DNA from: Candidatus Marivariicella framensis
Lineage (GTDB): Bacteria > Bacteroidota > Bacteroidia > Flavobacteriales > Flavobacteriaceae
NCBI GenBank assembly: GCA_905182735.1
Contig: CAJJCT010000016.1
Coordinates: 1-64,000 of the forward strand
Length of the DNA stretch: 64,000 nucleotides
Reading direction: 5' to 3'
A model generated the notes under the pieces. It had not been told where the DNA came from, ran no database searches, and saw only the letters and a program-made list of their open reading frames with translations. Position numbers and translations under genes: made by a program. Shown here piece by piece: positions 1 to 10,613 of this stretch (positions within the stretch are counted from its first letter, which is position 1; each line of letters starts with the position of its first letter).

Positions 1-1009
<1,009 letters not shown>

Positions 1010-1356
1010 AGTTCTTTAAAAAAAATTTAACAACTTAGTAATTGACTTCGTCTCAAAATGGTTATTTCTTCGCTTTGTATCTTTCGATACGCGCTGTCAT
1101 ATTATCAATTTATCAATGAACTTTTAAGCTTTAAAGTAACATACTTTGTCCCTTAAGCGGCTGCAAATATAAAACGGTTTTTATATAAACCAACACCGTT
1201 TCCTGTTTTTTTTTATTTTTTTTTTAAAACCCAGAAATTACACTATAATATAATAAATTTTATATAGTTTTTGAAATTTAAAAAGCTTGTTTATTTTATG
1301 ATTTAAAAAAGGGGTTTATCACAAATGAATAGTTTTTAAAATACTGTTTGTCAGAT
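1010..1356 (-). other. rRNA leader and upstream spacer
   Basis: This is a gene-free stretch between the porin stop and the 16S 5' end. Bases 1010-1157 are the predicted rRNA leader and contain a small hairpin with stem GTATC/GATAC and a GAAA tetraloop on the minus strand (1077-1090). Bases 1158-1205 hold the promoter and 1206-1225 the A/T tract. Bases 1226-1356 are A+T-rich and I see no gene or strong terminator there, so readthrough from the co-directional porin gene is possible. Confidence 0.6.
1164..1193 (-). promoter_or_regulatory. rRNA operon promoter, Bacteroidota type
   Basis: On the minus strand a TTG (1191-1193) is followed after 19 bp by TATATTTG (1164-1171), an exact match to the Bacteroidota -33/-7 pattern. 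A long A-tract on the same strand (complement of 1206-1225) sits where an UP element would be. A 7-bp inverted repeat, AAACGGT (1172-1178) and ACCGTTT (1195-1201), spans the spacer and -33 box. Transcription would begin near 1157 and run into the 16S gene. Confidence 0.85.
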
Positions 1357-3513
1357 CTATTGAAACATGTTCCAAACCAAACCAAACCTTATCACACCAT
1401 CTCTATAGGGAACAAATGGAGAAGAATAATAATCATAACCTGTCCTGTCACTATTAAAGTGTTCATACTTTAAAAAAATTCGTGTTTGTTGAATTTTTGC
1501 ATTTAAAAAAAGATCAACTCTTGGAAAATTTCCAATTTGAGTGTGATTTTGAGACACAAACTCTCCAAGAACAGGATGATATTGATCAGCATAATATTTT
1601 GAAAAATATTGAAATGTAGCGCCTGTTTGAATAAATAATGCTTTTTTGAATACGAAAGTTTCTAAAAAAAAGGAGGTTCGGGTTATCCATTCAGGAACAT
1701 TTAACGGCGTAAAACCTATATCTTGTTCATTAGATAATATTTTTTGAAATTGGACAGTATTAACTAATCCAAACTTCCAGAATTTAATATGTTGGAAAAA
1801 TCTTGCTTTAAAATAATCTATCCTATTTTTTGACTGAGTTGGTGATATTGTAAACATTTTATTTATTTGATCTGTCGGAGTTATATCTTTAAAAAATAAA
1901 TAATCATCTATCCCCTGAAGGTTTACTGACAAAACACCCCATTTTGGGTGACCAATCTCAGCGTTTAAGGCACTTGTTTTTTGCAATAGCCAATCATTAT
2001 TATTCCAATTATAGTCAGCATAACTACTTCTAAAAAGATAATAATTAAAATTAGGGGATTCTGTTCTGTATTGAAATTCAGCATTTATGTATAATTCATT
2101 TTTATATTTCTTTTCTATTTGAAAATTAAATACTGAGTTGCCAAAATCATTTTTTAATGTTTTTTGAACTTTAAGCACAAGCAAATAGCCTGATATTGAT
2201 TTGTTCCACCCCGCACTAATTGTTTGTTGATTTACGCTAAGCTCCTGAGTGCTATTAAAATTAATTTCGTCTGATTGAGCATTCTCCTTAAAATAAGTCC
2301 ATTTATCAAACTGTAATCCAAAATCAAAAGACCCAATTATACCCGTGTTGTAACTAGAATAAAATTTATTTTCAATCGCCCTTAATTTATGAACGTCTTG
2401 AATGTTGTTAGAAACAGGTTTTCCATCGGAAGTAACAATTAAGTTTTCACCTAGAAAATCATTCGACTTATTTTGACTAAATACATGATTTTTTGTTTCA
2501 TACACAAAATCATGACCAATTGTTAAGTTATATTTCAAAGAATCTTTTGATGAAGGAATTAATTTATAGCTTTGACTTGTATAATATCTTTTACCTTGAA
2601 TTGTATTTTGCGCCTCAAGGTTAGTAACTAACCGTGCGCGATCAAGAAAACCATCGTATTCAAGCTCCTCTACAGCCTTTTCAAAAAAATAAACTGATAA
2701 ACTGTCTATACCTCCATTTTCTTGTGCACTTAATTTCTGAGTTACAATATGTGTCCTTAATTGGTACCTTTCGTTGAAATTTTTATATTGAGTTGAAAGC
2801 CTAAGGTTAGTTGCATTAGTTCTTGAATTTACATAATTACCAAGAGACCTTAATCCTTTATGAGCAATAGTTAAATTGAAGTTTGGAGAAGTATTAACTG
2901 AAATTAAAGCATCAAGTAATTGACCTTGGTCAAAAGTAGTTTTAAAAAATAATTCAGTTAAAGGAGTTGGCACTTCGTAATACTGAACATCTTCCCTTTC
3001 AATATAACCGTAATTTCTTCCAATAGCCCCAAGTTGAGGATTGACTTTTTCTTCTGTAAAATCATATCCCATCCTATTAAATCCCTGCCCAACATTTAAC
3101 ATTGGTAATAATTCGAAGTAATCTTTTCTTAAATAATTAAATTTATATTCCTTAAGTATATTTAACGTCGTGTCAATAAACTCTGTAGATCCATCCTCAT
3201 AAAAAACTTTATAATTCTTAATTAATAGTGTATCCATAATTATTTTTCTGTAGCGAACAATTTTACTTTTTTTAGAAGCTTCTAACAAGCTCTCTTTTTT
3301 CGCTAGATCTTCTTTTGTTTTAACCTTGAAAGTAGGTGTTTCTTCTAGCATAGCTATTGAGTCAAAAGAAGAGTTTCTTGAAACCTCAATTGATAAAGAA
3401 TCTGTTTTAGTGGTAGAATTTATTTTTGAAATTGAATCAGCTATTCGCAACTCTAAGTCTTGGGCCTTCAAAAAGCCACCTATCATAAAAATAATTAGGA
3501 AAATTAAACGCAT
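1357..3513 (-). CDS. putative outer-membrane porin (Porin_10-like)
   Basis: This 718-residue protein begins with a signal peptide (hydrophobic residues 3-15, cleavage near Ala17-Gln18). The rest is a long series of alternating aromatic/polar beta strands, ending with strands such as RFGLVWNMFQ. There is no carboxypeptidase-regulatory domain or plug, so it is not a TonB receptor. The pattern and the position divergent from the RNase HII gene match the Bacteroidota 'putative porin' family (Pfam Porin_10), thought to be general outer-membrane channels. Substrate is unknown. Family assignment is by recollection of the family pattern, not a search. It lies co-directionally upstream of the rRNA operon. 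Confidence 0.8.
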   Translation of the reverse strand: MRLIFLIIFMIGGFLKAQDLELRIADSISKINSTTKTDSLSIEVSRNSSFDSIAMLEETPTFKVKTKEDLAKKESLLEASKKSKIVRYRKIIMDTLLIKNYKVFYEDGSTEFIDTTLNILKEYKFNYLRKDYFELLPMLNVGQGFNRMGYDFTEEKVNPQLGAIGRNYGYIEREDVQYYEVPTPLTELFFKTTFDQGQLLDALISVNTSPNFNLTIAHKGLRSLGNYVNSRTNATNLRLSTQYKNFNERYQLRTHIVTQKLSAQENGGIDSLSVYFFEKAVEELEYDGFLDRARLVTNLEAQNTIQGKRYYTSQSYKLIPSSKDSLKYNLTIGHDFVYETKNHVFSQNKSNDFLGENLIVTSDGKPVSNNIQDVHKLRAIENKFYSSYNTGIIGSFDFGLQFDKWTYFKENAQSDEINFNSTQELSVNQQTISAGWNKSISGYLLVLKVQKTLKNDFGNSVFNFQIEKKYKNELYINAEFQYRTESPNFNYYLFRSSYADYNWNNNDWLLQKTSALNAEIGHPKWGVLSVNLQGIDDYLFFKDITPTDQINKMFTISPTQSKNRIDYFKARFFQHIKFWKFGLVNTVQFQKILSNEQDIGFTPLNVPEWITRTSFFLETFVFKKALFIQTGATFQYFSKYYADQYHPVLGEFVSQNHTQIGNFPRVDLFLNAKIQQTRIFLKYEHFNSDRTGYDYYSSPFVPYRDGVIRFGLVWNMFQ

Positions 3514-3529
3514 AGTATTAATTTCTAAT

Positions 3530-3537
3530 CAAAGTTA
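3530..3537 (-). promoter_or_regulatory. -7 box for the porin gene
   Basis: TAACTTTG on the minus strand fits the Bacteroidota -7 pattern TAnnTTTG and lies 17 bp before the porin start codon. No clear -33 TTG is seen at the usual distance, so this is a weaker call. Confidence 0.45.
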
Positions 3538-3594
3538 AAGGTTCTATCTCTTTTTAGCTTTAATTTTAATAAATTAAAGTTTACTTTAAAATTG

Positions 3595-4194
3595 ATGAGT
3601 TTAACTCTGTGTCTTTTTGAATCACTTGAAGCAGGTGTTGACGAAGCAGGAAGAGGAAGTCTTGCTGGCCCGGTTACTGCTGCTGCAGTTATTCTTCCTT
3701 TGGGCGCAAACATACCTGGCTTAAATGACTCGAAAAAGCTATCAAAGCTTAAACGTGAAAAACTTCGAGTCGAAATAGAGAATAAAGCATTAGCCTACTC
3801 AGTTGTTAATATAGACTCAAGGGTCATTGATAAAATCAATATCTTAAATGCAACCATTAAAGCAATGCATGAAGCAATTAAACTATTGAAGATTATTCCC
3901 GACCATCTTTTGATTGATGGAAATTATTTTAATAAATATCAAAATATTCCTCACAAATGTATAGTTAGAGGGGATAGTAAATATCAAAATATAGCAGCTG
4001 CATCTATACTTGCTAAAACATATCGAGATGAACTTATGTTAAATTTAGATCAAAATTTCAAAAACTATAGATGGAATAAAAATAAAGGATACGGAACAAA
4101 GGAACACAGGGAGGCAATATTAAAGCATGGAGCTACAAAACATCATAGAAAATCATTTCGATTATTAAACAAACAGTTGGCCCTAAATTTATAA
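3595..4194 (+). CDS. rnhB: ribonuclease HII
   Basis: RNase HII removes RNA from RNA/DNA hybrids and misincorporated ribonucleotides from DNA. The 199-residue protein has the DEAGRG motif (residues 16-21) with the first two acidic catalytic residues. Further acidic residues occur in LLIDGN and in GDSKYQNIAAASILAK, matching the D-E-D-D active site. I chose the ATG at 3595; the frame is open from a TTG three bases earlier, but ATG gives the usual start. Length is normal for the family. The gene is divergent from the porin and followed after 19 bp by a lipoprotein gene on the same strand. Confidence 0.97.
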   Translation: MSLTLCLFESLEAGVDEAGRGSLAGPVTAAAVILPLGANIPGLNDSKKLSKLKREKLRVEIENKALAYSVVNIDSRVIDKINILNATIKAMHEAIKLLKIIPDHLLIDGNYFNKYQNIPHKCIVRGDSKYQNIAAASILAKTYRDELMLNLDQNFKNYRWNKNKGYGTKEHREAILKHGATKHHRKSFRLLNKQLALNL

Positions 4195-4213
4195 GTCTTT
4201 ACTTTTATAGAAT

Positions 4214-6637
4214 ATGAAATATGTAAAAATTTTATTTATTAGTTTATTATCTATTTTAGGCTGTGAATCGGATCAAAAAAAGGAACAAAACCTTTATCAA
4301 TTTATTCCACAAAACACGCAGGCAATAATAATAATAAATGAAGGTTCTTTATTTAAAGAAGTATGGCATAACAGTTCTTCCATTAAATCTTTAAGCCCAG
4401 AGGAAGAAGAAACCAAAGTGTTAATGTCATTAATAAAAAACACCTCTGAAACTAGTTCAATCTTATGTTTTTCACCAACAGGAAAGGAAAAGTTTTCCTC
4501 TATACTAATTCAAAGAAACAAAAAAGATACACTCCAATCCGATTCTAAATATTCTAATTACTCAGGTATTAATATTAAAAAAACTCAAATTGAAGGAATT
4601 ATTTTTTTTAAAATACAAATTAACGAAAGTGAAATAATTTCTGACTCCAAGTTAATAATAGAAAATATAATTAGAAATTATCAATCAAAACAACTTGGAA
4701 TTTATGATAAAGATTTTTATCAATTAATCGATAATCTTGAAGCTAAATCTGTATTCAATATCTTAATAAATAAAAAGTCTAATTCCTTTTTAAATAGATT
4801 TTTACCAAAACCATATTTGTTTCCAAATTTTAATGAAACCTGGATTGCATTTGACGGCAACTTTAATTCACCATTACTTGGCCTTGACGGAATAACCATT
4901 ACAAGAGACTCCATCCCTTCTATGTTAGGTGTTTTTAAAAGTTTAAATCCAAACAAAATTAAAAGTGTCAAAATAATTCCTAATACTTTTAGCTCATTTG
5001 TTAGCTTTCCAATAGGAAACATGCCTCAACTTAGCGATCAAATTAAAACATACGCTAAACATTATAATACTGCTTTAAACACTAAGGCTTTGAAAAAATT
5101 TAGTTCTATTGATGAAATAACAATAATGGAACATAAGGATGGAAATGCTGTAATTCTCCATAGATCAAACATAAATCAGTCTAATATTAACTCAGTTACT
5201 GAAGAAAGTTCATATAGAAACATTTCATATGGAAGAATTAATAAATCTCCTGAAGCTTTAAACACAATTTTGGATTTATTTAAAATTGAATTTAAAGTTG
5301 AGTTCGCTGCTATAATTGACGACTTTTATGTTCTTAGTAATCAAGAATCTTTAATGAAAACAATTATAAGTAGTGTCAAAGATGATTCAACAATAAATAG
5401 TAATGAAAACTTTATTTCACTTATTAAAAGTTTGTCTGATTTAAATTCTGGAATATGGGTTAGTAAAACGGGTTTGTTTAATTCCAAAAAATCTCTACTA
5501 GATTTCAACTCAAAACAATTCCCGCTAATTGCAATGCAATGGGTTAGTGATAGAGAAATTTCCCATCTCCATATTCGTTTTGGAGCTGAGGTTCCAAAGA
5601 ATAAAAAAAATACTGTAGTGAATCAAGTAAGTATTAATTCTGAATCAACCATAGTTTCACCTCCTAAGTGGATTAAGAATCATAGATCAAATGGATACGA
5701 TATTGTTTTTCAGGATGACAACAATGTATTATACCTTTATTCTAATACCGGAAATCTTTTCTGGAAAAAAAAGCTTAAAGAAAAAATTATTGGTGAGATA
5801 ACTCAGGTAGATTTATATAAAAATAAAAAACTGCAAATGGCATTTAGAACTAAAAGTCATTTTATGATTTTAGATCGAAATGGTAAAATTGTTAAACCTT
5901 TTGATAAAATTATAAAGTCAAATTCTAATACTCTTCCACTTTCTGTTTTTGATTATGATGAAAATAGAAATTACAGGTTTTTATTAGCCCAAGGCAAAAA
6001 CATACTTATGTTAGATTCCAAAGGAGAAAAAGTTAATGGTTTTAAATTTTCTAAAACTCGTAGTTCAATTATTAATCCTGTTAAGCATATTAAAATAAAA
6101 GAAAAAGATTTTATAGTAGTTCAAGAAGAAAATGGTAAGATAAATATTTTAAACAGAAGAGGAGAAAGTATAGTTAATGTTGATTCAAACTTATCTCTCA
6201 GTAAAAACCCAATATGGTCCTATCTTAATACTTTCACAACTTCTGATATTAAAGGAAATATGGTTCAAATAGACACAAAAGGAAATGTTATAAAAACTCC
6301 AGAGGAGTGGGCTTCTAATCATTTATTGGAAATGACAACTAAAACATTGGTTAGTATATCAGAAAACATAATTACTATCAAAGGTATTCCTGTAAAACTT
6401 CCTTATGGAAATTACACGAGACCTAAAATATTTTATATTAATAACACCATTTATATAGCTACAACTGACTTAGATTCACAAAAAGTTTATTTTTTTCTAA
6501 GTAATGGGAGTTCAGTTAAAGGGTTTCCTGTATATGGAACAGGCGTTGTTGATGTTATAAATGCAGATAATGATGAGTCACTTGAGATGATAGTTCAATC
6601 AGAAGCTGACGGAATAATTATTTATCAAGTTAATTAG
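4214..6637 (+). CDS. large lipoprotein of unknown function, C-terminal propeller-like repeats
   Basis: The 807-residue product starts with a lipoprotein signal (ILGC, lipidated Cys17). The N-terminal half (about 20-470) is mixed alpha/beta with no motif I recognise, though it vaguely resembles DUF3352-type proteins. From about residue 470 on there are repeated segments with turns such as DDNNVLYLYSNTGNLFWK, DRNGKIVKPF, DSKGEKVNGF, NRRGESI and DTKGNVIK. These look like blades of a PQQ/WD-type beta-propeller. It probably sits in the periplasm or at the outer membrane. It follows rnhB by 19 bp and its stop overlaps the convergent lipB stop. Function is unknown. Confidence 0.75.
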   Translation: MKYVKILFISLLSILGCESDQKKEQNLYQFIPQNTQAIIIINEGSLFKEVWHNSSSIKSLSPEEEETKVLMSLIKNTSETSSILCFSPTGKEKFSSILIQRNKKDTLQSDSKYSNYSGINIKKTQIEGIIFFKIQINESEIISDSKLIIENIIRNYQSKQLGIYDKDFYQLIDNLEAKSVFNILINKKSNSFLNRFLPKPYLFPNFNETWIAFDGNFNSPLLGLDGITITRDSIPSMLGVFKSLNPNKIKSVKIIPNTFSSFVSFPIGNMPQLSDQIKTYAKHYNTALNTKALKKFSSIDEITIMEHKDGNAVILHRSNINQSNINSVTEESSYRNISYGRINKSPEALNTILDLFKIEFKVEFAAIIDDFYVLSNQESLMKTIISSVKDDSTINSNENFISLIKSLSDLNSGIWVSKTGLFNSKKSLLDFNSKQFPLIAMQWVSDREISHLHIRFGAEVPKNKKNTVVNQVSINSESTIVSPPKWIKNHRSNGYDIVFQDDNNVLYLYSNTGNLFWKKKLKEKIIGEITQVDLYKNKKLQMAFRTKSHFMILDRNGKIVKPFDKIIKSNSNTLPLSVFDYDENRNYRFLLAQGKNILMLDSKGEKVNGFKFSKTRSSIINPVKHIKIKEKDFIVVQEENGKINILNRRGESIVNVDSNLSLSKNPIWSYLNTFTTSDIKGNMVQIDTKGNVIKTPEEWASNHLLEMTTKTLVSISENIITIKGIPVKLPYGNYTRPKIFYINNTIYIATTDLDSQKVYFFLSNGSSVKGFPVYGTGVVDVINADNDESLEMIVQSEADGIIIYQVN

Positions 6638-7344
6638 TCCGTTAACTTTGCTTCAAAAATATTTCCAAAATAAAATTTAATTTTTGAAACAACTTCTTCA
6701 AAAGGAATTTGTTTTCCAATTTCTTTTTGCATTGAAGTAACTCCTTTCCCTTTTATTCCGCAAGGGATTATATTGTCAAAATAATTGAGGTCTGTATTAA
6801 TATTTAATGCAAAGCCATGCATTGTAACCCATCTACTTGCTCTAATTCCCATTGCGCATATTTTTCTCGAAAAAGGAGTTCCAACATCTAACCAAACACC
6901 GGTCTCACCAGGACTTCTTTGTCCTTTAATCCCAAAATCATTTAATGTTTGAATTATTATATCTTCTAATTTTCTGAGATATTTGTGAATATCAGTAAAA
7001 AAATTTTCCAAATCTAAAATTGGATAAACAACTAATTGTCCTGGACCATGAAATGTAATATCTCCCCCACGATTAGACTTAACAAAATCAACACCCTTTT
7101 TACTAAGAATTGATTTATCAATTAATAAATTATGTTGATCTCCACTTTTACCTATAGTATAGACAGGTTGGTGTTCTAAGAAAATTAAATAGTTAGGAGT
7201 TTTTATTGATTTTTTTGATGATCTATTATGTTTTTTAATTTCAATGATTGACTTGAGCAACTTTTCCTGTTTGTTCCACGCAAAAGTATATTTTTGTTTT
7301 CCCCAGTTTTCAGTTTGTACATTTTTATTTCTATACTCAATCAT
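6634..7344 (-). CDS. lipB: lipoyl(octanoyl) transferase LipB
   Basis: LipB moves the octanoyl group from acyl carrier protein to lipoyl domains, the first step of lipoic acid synthesis. The 236-residue protein carries RGGDITFHGPGQ (92-103), PGETGVW (145-151), the catalytic lysine in KICAMGIR (Lys161) and the catalytic cysteine in PCGIKGKGVTSM (Cys195). All expected active-site elements are present. Its ATG shares a T with the TAA of the upstream Pmp3-like gene (TAATG), so the two are probably translationally coupled. The 3' end overlaps the convergent lipoprotein gene by 4 bp. Confidence 0.97.
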   Translation of the reverse strand: MIEYRNKNVQTENWGKQKYTFAWNKQEKLLKSIIEIKKHNRSSKKSIKTPNYLIFLEHQPVYTIGKSGDQHNLLIDKSILSKKGVDFVKSNRGGDITFHGPGQLVVYPILDLENFFTDIHKYLRKLEDIIIQTLNDFGIKGQRSPGETGVWLDVGTPFSRKICAMGIRASRWVTMHGFALNINTDLNYFDNIIPCGIKGKGVTSMQKEIGKQIPFEEVVSKIKFYFGNIFEAKLTD

Positions 7345-7502
7345 TATGTATTCGTTTTATTTAAAATTACCAAAGCAGCAATTACACCTGGAACCCAACC
7401 ACATATTGTAAGAATAAAAACAATTAAAATAGAACCACAACCTTTGTCAAATACTGAAAGAGGAGGGAATAAAATTGATAAAAGAACTCTAGTTATGGAC
7501 AT
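7344..7502 (-). CDS. Pmp3/YqaE-family small membrane protein
   Basis: This 52-residue frame reads MSITRVLLSILFPPLSVFDK, then GCGS, a second hydrophobic segment with CGWVPGVIAAL, and ends in NKTNT. This is the classic UPF0057/Pmp3 pattern: two transmembrane segments, the FPP-V motif in the first and GW-PG-IHA-like in the second. Members are small stress-associated inner-membrane proteins. It is easily missed because of its size. Its stop codon overlaps the lipB start (TAATG). A -7 box lies just upstream at 7520-7527. The longer plus-strand frame across this interval is a shadow. Confidence 0.9.
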   Translation of the reverse strand: MSITRVLLSILFPPLSVFDKGCGSILIVFILTICGWVPGVIAALVILNKTNT

Positions 7503-7519
7503 ACTTAATTACATCGAAT

Positions 7520-7527
7520 CAAAGATA
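7520..7527 (-). promoter_or_regulatory. -7 box for the yqaE-like/lipB pair
   Basis: TATCTTTG on the minus strand matches TAnnTTTG and lies 17 bp before the start codon of the small membrane protein. No good TTG is found at the -33 distance. Confidence 0.4.
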
Positions 7528-7585
7528 CAAATTTTGACAGCTCAGTAAATAACATTAGTTATCTTTACATAAATGAAATTTTACT

Positions 7586-9280
7586 ATGTCATCTCTATCA
7601 GAACAAGAACAAATTAGACGTGAAAAACTTGAGGATCTCAAAAAGTTAGGAATAAATCCTTATCCTGCAGCTTTATATCCAATTAATAACAATTCGAAAA
7701 GCATTAAACAAAATTACAAGGAGGGTCATGCTGTTATAATAGCAGGTAGGATTATGTCTAGGAGGATCCAGGGTAAAGCAAGCTTTGCAGAGATACAAGA
7801 TAGTATGGGTAGGGTTCAAGTGTATTTTAACAGGGATGAATTATGTCCTGGTGAGGATAAAAAACTATATAATAATATTTATAAAAAACTTTTAGACATA
7901 GGTGATATAATTGGAATTGAAGGGGTTCTCTTTACAACTCAAGTTGGTGAAAAAACAGTTATGGTAAAAAACTTTACAGTCCTCAACAAATCTTTAAGAC
8001 CACTCCCATTACCTAAAGTAGATAGCCAAGGGAATGCCTATGATGAGTTTACTGATACTGAATTAAGATACAGACAAAGGTATGTTGATTTAATAGTTAA
8101 CCAAGAGGTGAAAAATACTTTTATTAAAAGAACTAAAATAACTAATAGTATTAGAAACTTTTTAAATGAAAAAAGTTACTTAGAGGTAGAAACACCTATA
8201 CTACAACCAATTCCTGGAGGAGCAGCAGCAAGACCATTTACTACTCATCACAACGCGCATAATGTTCCATTATATCTTAGAGTCGCGAACGAACTTTACC
8301 TAAAAAGACTTATTGTAGGAGGGTTTGATGGTGTTTATGAGTTTTCAAAAGACTTTAGAAATGAAGGAATGGATCGAACACACAATCCAGAGTTTACTAT
8401 TATGGAGCTATATGTAGCTTATAAAGACTATTTATGGATGATGGAAACAACCGAAGAGTTATTAGAAAAAGTAGCAATTGATTCAACTGGAAATTCAATT
8501 GTTGAGGTTGGAGAAACTAAAATTAATTTTAAAGCTCCTTATCCTCGAATTCCAATTTTAGAGGCAATTAAAATTCATACGGGATATGATGTCTCTGACA
8601 TGAGTGAGTCTGAACTTATAAATACTGCAAAAAAAATAGGGATAGACATAGACCAATCAATGGGAATTGGAAAAATTATTGATGAGATTTTCAGTAAGAA
8701 GTGTGAACATAAATATATTCAACCAACTTTTATAATAGATTATCCCAAAGAAATGAGTCCTTTAACTAAAGAGCATCGTGATAATAAAAAATTGACAGAA
8801 AGATTTGAATTGATGGTGAATGGAAATGAGTTAGCTAATGCTTATTCGGAATTAAATGATCCAATAGATCAAAAAAAACGTTTTGAAGAACAATTAAAAC
8901 TAAGTGAAAAAGGAGATGACGAGGCAATGTTTATAGATCAAGATTTCTTAAGAGCTCTTGAATATGGTATGCCTCCAACTTCCGGAATTGGAATTGGAAT
9001 TGATAGACTTGTAATGTTGTTAACCAATAACACTTCAATTCAAGAGGTTTTGTTTTTTCCTCAAATGAAACCTGAAAAAAAACAAACAGAATTAACCGAT
9101 AGTGAAAAAGTAATTTTCAATATTCTTAAAAATGAAAAAAATCTTGACTTATCAGATCTTAAAGAAAAATGCGAACTAAGCAATAAGGCCTGGGATAAAG
9201 GTGTTAAGAGTTTAGTTAAGAACGGCCTTGCTAAGGTCGCCAGACAAGACAATATTTTAACTATTGAAATAAAAGAGTGA
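7586..9280 (+). CDS. lysS: lysyl-tRNA synthetase, class II
   Basis: LysRS charges tRNA-Lys. The 564-residue protein has an N-terminal OB-fold anticodon-binding domain (about 55-150), class II motif 2 around FRNEGMDRTHNPEFT (about 255-270) and motif 3 SGIGIGIDRLVML (about 464-477). A C-terminal extension of about 65 residues after the catalytic core reads like a small winged-helix domain (SEKVIFNILK, then LSDLKEKCELSNKAWDKGVK). Extended bacterial LysRS proteins occur in Bacteroidota, so I regard it as native. A TATCTTTA near -25 of the start may be the -7 box. A hairpin plus T-tract follows the stop directly. Confidence 0.97.
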   Translation: MSSLSEQEQIRREKLEDLKKLGINPYPAALYPINNNSKSIKQNYKEGHAVIIAGRIMSRRIQGKASFAEIQDSMGRVQVYFNRDELCPGEDKKLYNNIYKKLLDIGDIIGIEGVLFTTQVGEKTVMVKNFTVLNKSLRPLPLPKVDSQGNAYDEFTDTELRYRQRYVDLIVNQEVKNTFIKRTKITNSIRNFLNEKSYLEVETPILQPIPGGAAARPFTTHHNAHNVPLYLRVANELYLKRLIVGGFDGVYEFSKDFRNEGMDRTHNPEFTIMELYVAYKDYLWMMETTEELLEKVAIDSTGNSIVEVGETKINFKAPYPRIPILEAIKIHTGYDVSDMSESELINTAKKIGIDIDQSMGIGKIIDEIFSKKCEHKYIQPTFIIDYPKEMSPLTKEHRDNKKLTERFELMVNGNELANAYSELNDPIDQKKRFEEQLKLSEKGDDEAMFIDQDFLRALEYGMPPTSGIGIGIDRLVMLLTNNTSIQEVLFFPQMKPEKKQTELTDSEKVIFNILKNEKNLDLSDLKEKCELSNKAWDKGVKSLVKNGLAKVARQDNILTIEIKE

Positions 9281-9307
9281 AACTTAGTTCATGAATAAGT
9301 TTTTTTA
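9281..9307 (+). terminator. terminator of lysS
   Basis: AACTTA (9281-9286) and TAAGTT (9296-9301) form a stem with the inner self-complementary TTCATGAA, followed by a run of seven T. It starts at the first base after the lysS stop and precedes the convergent hemL end. Confidence 0.6.
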
Positions 9308-9326
9308 CATCAATTATTAAAACTCT

Positions 9327-10613
9327 TTAAAAAGTATCTATAACTTTATTAAAAGCGTTTAGGGTAAATTCGATGTCATCATATGATAGTGCATCATTTA
9401 AAAAATAGCTTTCATATGCACTTGGAGGAAGATATATTCCTTTAGCTAACATTCCATGAAAATATTTTTTAAAAAACTTATTATCTCCCCTTGATGATGA
9501 GCTAAAATCAACAACCTTAGAATCAGTAAAATGTAATGAAATCATCGAACCAAATCGATTAATTCGAAATGGTATAGATTTCTTATTTAAACATTTTTTC
9601 ATTCCTTCATGGAGAGCTTTTGTTTTATCTTCTAAGCGAGTATATATATCTAGATCATTTCTTAATGCTTTAATTGTCGTTAATCCAGCAGACATAGCTA
9701 ACGGGTTTCCACTTAAGGTTCCAGCTTGATAAACTGATCCCTCAGGAGCCAGCTTTTTCATAATATCATTATTTGATGCAAAAGCTCCTACAGGAAGACC
9801 TCCTCCAATTACTTTTCCATAAGTGACAATATCCGCCTTAACGCCCAAAACCTCCTGTGCTCCTCCTAAAGAAAGTCTAAATCCAGTCATAACTTCATCA
9901 AAAATCAAAAGTGATTGATTTTCATTACAAATTTCTCTAATTGATTCTAAAAAACCTGTAACCGGGGGAATACAACCCATATTTCCTGCTACAGGCTCAA
10001 TAATCACTGCTGCAATTTTATTAGGATGCATTTTAAAATGCAACTTAACACTATCAATATCATTATAATTAGCTATTAAAGTGTCTTTAGCAGTACCCTT
10101 TGTTACACCAGGACTGTTTGGACTTCCAAAAGTAACAGCTCCACTTCCTGCTTCTATCAAAAAAGAGTCGGAATGTCCATGATAACATCCAGAAAATTTA
10201 ATTATTTTATCTCTGTTAGTGTATCCTCTTGCTAGTCTTATAGCGCTCATACATGCCTCAGTTCCTGAATTAACAAATCGAACTTTATCAATATTTGGAA
10301 CAGATGAAATAACTAATTCAGCAATTTCAGTCTCTATAGCTGTAGGCATTCCAAATGAAGTTCCATTTTTAGCAATGTTTGAAATACTATTAACTACGGG
10401 TTCATAAGCATGTCCAAGAATCATAGGCCCCCAACTCGAAATAAAGTCTATATATCTATTATCGTCTTCATCAAATAAATATGCTCCTTTAGCCTTCTTA
10501 ACAAAAATTGGAGATCCACCAACAGCTTTGAATGCTCTAACTGGAGAATTAACCCCTCCAGGTATACTTAATTTCGCATACTCAAATAATTCACTACTCC
10601 TTTTATATTGCAT
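9327..10613 (-). CDS. hemL: glutamate-1-semialdehyde 2,1-aminomutase
   Basis: HemL converts glutamate-1-semialdehyde to 5-aminolevulinate in C5-pathway tetrapyrrole synthesis. The 428-residue sequence begins with the family pattern [16 protein letters not shown]. It has [18 protein letters not shown] (PLP phosphate binding), DEVMTGFR and the Schiff-base lysine in [15 protein letters not shown] (Lys267). Length and motifs are typical. The start codon abuts the stop of the upstream GH73/LysM gene, and the gene is last in the leftward cluster beginning at alaS. Confidence 0.97.
   Translation of the reverse strand: MQYKRSSELFEYAKLSIPGGVNSPVRAFKAVGGSPIFVKKAKGAYLFDEDDNRYIDFISSWGPMILGHAYEPVVNSISNIAKNGTSFGMPTAIETEIAELVISSVPNIDKVRFVNSGTEACMSAIRLARGYTNRDKIIKFSGCYHGHSDSFLIEAGSGAVTFGSPNSPGVTKGTAKDTLIANYNDIDSVKLHFKMHPNKIAAVIIEPVAGNMGCIPPVTGFLESIREICNENQSLLIFDEVMTGFRLSLGGAQEVLGVKADIVTYGKVIGGGLPVGAFASNNDIMKKLAPEGSVYQAGTLSGNPLAMSAGLTTIKALRNDLDIYTRLEDKTKALHEGMKKCLNKKSIPFRINRFGSMISLHFTDSKVVDFSSSSRGDNKFFKKYFHGMLAKGIYLPPSAYESYFLNDALSYDDIEFTLNAFNKVIDTF

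Noticed and set aside
7294-7548. 84-residue plus-strand open frame opposite lipB start and the Pmp3-like gene
   Set aside because: The opposite strand encodes a convincing Pmp3 protein and the lipB N-terminus; this frame is a shadow.
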